From DATDOY01 sp035293045 (lineage in GTDB: Bacteria; Actinomycetota; Acidimicrobiia; IMCC26256; JACPCJ01): a stretch of 7,579 bases of DNA. The stretch covers positions 1-7,579 of the forward strand of contig DATDOY010000240.1 in assembly GCA_035293045.1 (NCBI GenBank). Reading direction: 5' to 3'. This document shows, piece after piece, positions 6,265 through 7,579 of the stretch. How positions within the stretch are numbered: the first letter of the stretch is position 1; every line of letters begins with the position of its first letter. A model generated the notes under the pieces. That model had not been told where the DNA came from. It saw nothing but the letters and a program-made list of their open reading frames with translations, and searched no databases. The position numbers and the translations under genes were made by a program.

Positions 6265-6286
6265 CAGGGACACGTACCAGAAGGGA
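6265..6286 (+). promoter_or_regulatory. Conserved leader block with ribosome site, copy 1
   Basis: These 22 nt, starting CAGGGACACGTACC and ending in AAGGGA, are repeated without change at 7024-7045. In both copies the block begins 29 nt before the ATG. AAGGGA (6281-6286) is a good Shine-Dalgarno 7 nt from the start codon. The 7 nt between the block and the ATG differ between copies, so the upstream part is conserved more than the spacer. Confidence 0.75.
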
Positions 6287-6377
6287 TCGTGACATGCGCA
6301 AACTTGGCATCGTCATCGCACTCACCGCCGCAGCCACCCTGGGATCCTTCGGATTCGCCGGAACGGCCTCGGCCCAA
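6265..6377 (+). repeat. Direct repeat A, copy 1 (leader plus signal peptide)
   Basis: This 113-nt stretch covers the leader block and codons 1-28. It matches 7024-7136 without gaps. The coding part differs at three bases in 84; most other differences are confined to the 7 nt before the ATG. Confidence 0.85.
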
Positions 6378-6794
6378 TCACTCCGCGATCTGCCCGCGGG
6401 GGGCAACGAAATCTGCGACGGAGCGGCAGGCTTCGAGGGTCAGGCCGGTCCATTCGAGCCGGTCAGAGCTGGATTCGAAGACAACGCCTGCAACGCCGGC
6501 GGGGGTGGCGGTGCAAACCCCCTTTGTGACGTCCTCGTGGCGCTTCCGGCCGAGCTCGCCCCTGTGACCGGGCCGGTCGGCGGTCAGGCCGGGTGTGCAA
6601 CGACACCGCCTCCACCGCCTGCGCCTCCGGCTGGTCCGAGCAACAACCCGCCCGCAGCCGGCGGCGGCTCGACCGTCCAGGGTGCCAACGCGGCGGCCGA
6701 CGGCAGCCTCCCCCGCACCGGAGGCGAGCTGTTCGCCGGTGCCGGATTCGCCCTCATGTCCCTGGGCGCCCTGGTACGCCGGTACCTCCCGTAA
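6294..6794 (+). CDS. Short secreted LPXTG-anchored surface protein, paralogue 1
   Basis: A complete 166-residue protein. Residues 1-27 form a classical signal peptide (RK, hydrophobic core, cleavage after TASA). The mature part has four cysteines (C41, C66, C78, C101), then a proline-rich spacer (PPPPPAPPAGP), and a sorting signal at the end: LPRTG at 139-143, a hydrophobic helix and the basic tail RRYLP. A sortase would cleave between Thr and Gly and link the protein to the cell wall; no sortase gene is in the window. A good ribosome site fixes the start. The following gene is a paralogue with nearly identical ends. A strong terminator lies 66 nt after the stop, so this is probably a single-gene transcript. 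The middle matches no named domain that I recognise; the cysteines suggest a disulfide-stabilised extracellular fold. Confidence 0.9.
   Translation: MRKLGIVIALTAAATLGSFGFAGTASAQSLRDLPAGGNEICDGAAGFEGQAGPFEPVRAGFEDNACNAGGGGGANPLCDVLVALPAELAPVTGPVGGQAGCATTPPPPPAPPAGPSNNPPAAGGGSTVQGANAAADGSLPRTGGELFAGAGFALMSLGALVRRYLP
6639..6730 (+). repeat. Direct repeat B, copy 1 (pre-anchor and LPXTG region)
   Basis: Encodes SNNPPAAGGG through LPRTGGE. The first 23 nt are identical to those of copy 2; later bases differ mostly at third positions, plus one extra codon in copy 2. Confidence 0.8.
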
Positions 6795-6859
6795 CGGAGG
6801 AAGGAACAGGCACAACTCCAGGGTTCCCGGGCTGGCGGCCCGAGAGCCAAGTGAAGCGC

Positions 6860-6897
6860 AGAGGGCCGGGGCGTAACGCCCCGGCCCTCTCATTTCT
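6860..6897 (+). terminator. Strong intrinsic terminator of LPXTG paralogue 1
   Basis: A perfect 14-bp stem: AGAGGGCCGGGGCG (6860-6873) and its complement (6877-6890), with loop TAA, followed by CATTTCT. It lies 66 nt after the stop codon. It separates transcription of the two tandem paralogues. Confidence 0.85.
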
Positions 6898-6924
6898 GGA
6901 CATTTCTCGCAGTTTCGCTATTGT
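6897..6924 (+). promoter_or_regulatory. Probable promoter of LPXTG paralogue 2
   Basis: TGGACA (6897-6902), a 16-bp spacer and TATTGT (6919-6924) form a fair sigma-70-like promoter right after the terminator of the preceding gene. Transcription from about 6931 would give a leader of about 120 nt. Confidence 0.5.
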
Positions 6925-6999
6925 GCCCTTTCAGGAGTGGGCAGGAATCGGGGGCATCGATGCAGAACTGTTCCCCGACGCGGATTTCGTGGACGGCAA

Positions 7000-7019
7000 T
7001 TGGCCTCCCCCGCGGCCAA
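7000..7019 (+). repeat. Leader hairpin of LPXTG paralogue 2
   Basis: TTGGCC (7000-7005) pairs with GGCCAA (7014-7019) around an 8-nt C-rich loop. It ends 4 nt before the conserved leader block. A different hairpin (GGTGG/CCACC with inner CTCG/CGAG, 6232-6256) occupies a similar place before paralogue 1. Confidence 0.45.
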
Positions 7020-7023
7020 CCAA

Positions 7024-7045
7024 CAGGGACACGTACCAGAAGGGA
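7024..7045 (+). promoter_or_regulatory. Conserved leader block with ribosome site, copy 2
   Basis: Identical to 6265-6286 and at the same 29-nt distance from the start codon. AAGGGA (7040-7045) is the ribosome site, 7 nt from the ATG. Confidence 0.75.
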
Positions 7046-7136
7046 ACCAGAGATGCGCAAACTTGGCATCGTCATCGCACTCACCGCCGCAGCCACCCTG
7101 GGATCGATCGGATTCGCTGGAACGGCCTCGGCCCAA
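7024..7136 (+). repeat. Direct repeat A, copy 2 (leader plus signal peptide)
   Basis: Partner of 6265-6377, beginning 759 nt downstream. Similarity drops sharply after the signal-peptide cleavage site. Confidence 0.85.
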
Positions 7137-7579
7137 GGATCGCTACCGATCGACGACCCCGTCTGCACGACGCTGGACAGCATCGCCGACGGCAGCGCTG
7201 AGAACCCACAGGGCCCGAACGGCAACAACGAGCCATTCGACTCGACGTTCGCTGGTGCCGCCAAGACCTGCCACGAGAGCGTCGCTAACGACCAGCTCAG
7301 GCCCAGTCCACTTCTGTGCGGCATCACTAAGGGCCTGACCAATGCCGGGTTTCCGGACCCACCCGCCGGTGTCCCGGCCGAAATCAACGATGGGGCGGTC
7401 GACCAAGGAGCGAACGACCTCCCGATCTGGGCGTTTGAGAAGTGCGGAGACAGTGACGACGACGATGACGACGACGGTGACGGGAGCAACAACCCGCCCG
7501 CAGCCGGTGGTGGCGGCGCGGCCGTCCAGGGCGCCAACGCGGCCGCTGACGGCGGCCTCCCCCGTACCGGTGGCGAGCT
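7053..7579 (+). CDS. Short secreted LPXTG-anchored surface protein, paralogue 2 (3' end cut)
   Basis: The frame is open from the ATG at 7053 to the window end, giving 175 full codons. The signal peptide (residues 1-27) differs from paralogue 1 by one residue (Ile for Phe at 19). The mature part has four cysteines (C38, C73, C89, C131) that can be aligned with those of paralogue 1 using local matches: PFDSTFAG against PFEPVRAG before C2, and SPLLC against NPLC at C3. The spacer before the sorting region is a run of seven Asp in DSDDDDDDDGDG rather than polyproline. The last visible residues are the conserved SNNPPAAGGG, VQGANAAADG and LPRTGGE, so only the hydrophobic helix and basic tail are missing, about 22 residues if it matches paralogue 1. 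The Asp-rich run could bind calcium, but it lacks a defined calcium-loop pattern. The function of the middle domain is not recognised. Confidence 0.9.
   Translation, partial: MRKLGIVIALTAAATLGSIGFAGTASAQGSLPIDDPVCTTLDSIADGSAENPQGPNGNNEPFDSTFAGAAKTCHESVANDQLRPSPLLCGITKGLTNAGFPDPPAGVPAEINDGAVDQGANDLPIWAFEKCGDSDDDDDDDGDGSNNPPAAGGGGAAVQGANAAADGGLPRTGGE
7485..7579 (+). repeat. Direct repeat B, copy 2 (pre-anchor and LPXTG region, cut by window end)
   Basis: Partner of 6639-6730 with one additional codon in the glycine/alanine stretch. It continues past the window. Confidence 0.8.

Larger units (their letters stand above)
5948..6293. other. Structured non-coding stretch before the first LPXTG gene
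   Basis: This 346-nt gap has no convincing gene; open frames crossing it look like shadows. It contains a probable terminator (6001-6025), a 9-bp stem around a 38-nt loop (6046-6101), a compact hairpin ACTCC-GGGC-GGAGT (6105-6118), GCCCC-ATC-GGGGC (6212-6224), a two-part hairpin (6232-6256) and the conserved leader block (6265-6286). A promoter for the LPXTG gene should lie inside; TAGGGT (6073-6078) and TAGCTT (6135-6140) are possible -10 elements, but neither has a good -35. Confidence 0.5.

Noticed and set aside
5656..6273. A 205-residue minus-strand open frame across the 5948-6293 gap
   Set aside because: It overlaps the 3' end of the pilin-like gene in antisense, is basic and featureless, and has no ribosome site.
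6265..7136. CRISPR array or insertion sequence suggested by the direct repeats
   Set aside because: The two long repeats are the matching ends of paralogous genes; there are no regularly spaced short repeats, no transposase and no terminal inverted repeats.

Overview
The window comes from a high-GC actinobacterium. Third codon positions are almost all G or C. A DUF222/13E12-type gene, a Gram-positive-type LexA box, LPXTG wall-anchored proteins and a mycosin-like subtilase all point the same way. The style resembles Acidimicrobiia (Ilumatobacter-like), but that class-level placement is inference. No tRNA, rRNA, CRISPR array, transposase or phage gene is visible.

Layout. (1) Positions 1-566: the 5' part of a DUF222/HNH-type gene on the minus strand leaves the window at base 1. 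Upstream of it is a near-consensus promoter (TTGACA-N17-TATATT) whose spacer contains a LexA-type palindrome (CGAAC-N4-GTTCG). A small cupin gene diverges from the same region on the plus strand. (2) Positions 991-4462: three minus-strand genes in transcription order are a secreted, membrane-anchored S8 serine peptidase, an MFS transporter and a metallo-beta-lactamase-fold hydrolase. MFS and MBL are 12 nt apart and are probably one operon. A perfect 23-bp inverted repeat with a 3-nt loop lies between the peptidase and the MFS gene. (3) Positions 4544-5947: divergent from the peptidase, a plus-strand gene encodes a bitopic membrane protein with a long disordered cytosolic part, one transmembrane helix and a small pilin-like outer domain with two cysteines. 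(4) Positions 5948-7579: after a structured non-coding stretch come two tandem paralogous genes for short secreted LPXTG proteins. Their signal peptides and sorting regions are nearly identical, their leaders share a conserved block, and their middles have diverged around four conserved cysteines. The second gene is cut by the window end.

How the parts may work together. The right half (S8 peptidase, pilin-like bitopic protein, two wall-anchored proteins) is a cell-envelope neighbourhood. The peptidase and the bitopic protein could be functional partners because they diverge from an 81-nt gap, but nothing in the sequence proves it. The MFS-MBL pair looks like a small-molecule export and hydrolysis module of unknown substrate. 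The left end looks like a DNA-damage-controlled nuclease-family gene.

The items most worth following up are the LexA box inside the DUF222 promoter, the tandem LPXTG family with conserved ends and variable middles, the pilin-like domain on a non-pilin membrane protein, and the perfect intergenic palindrome.
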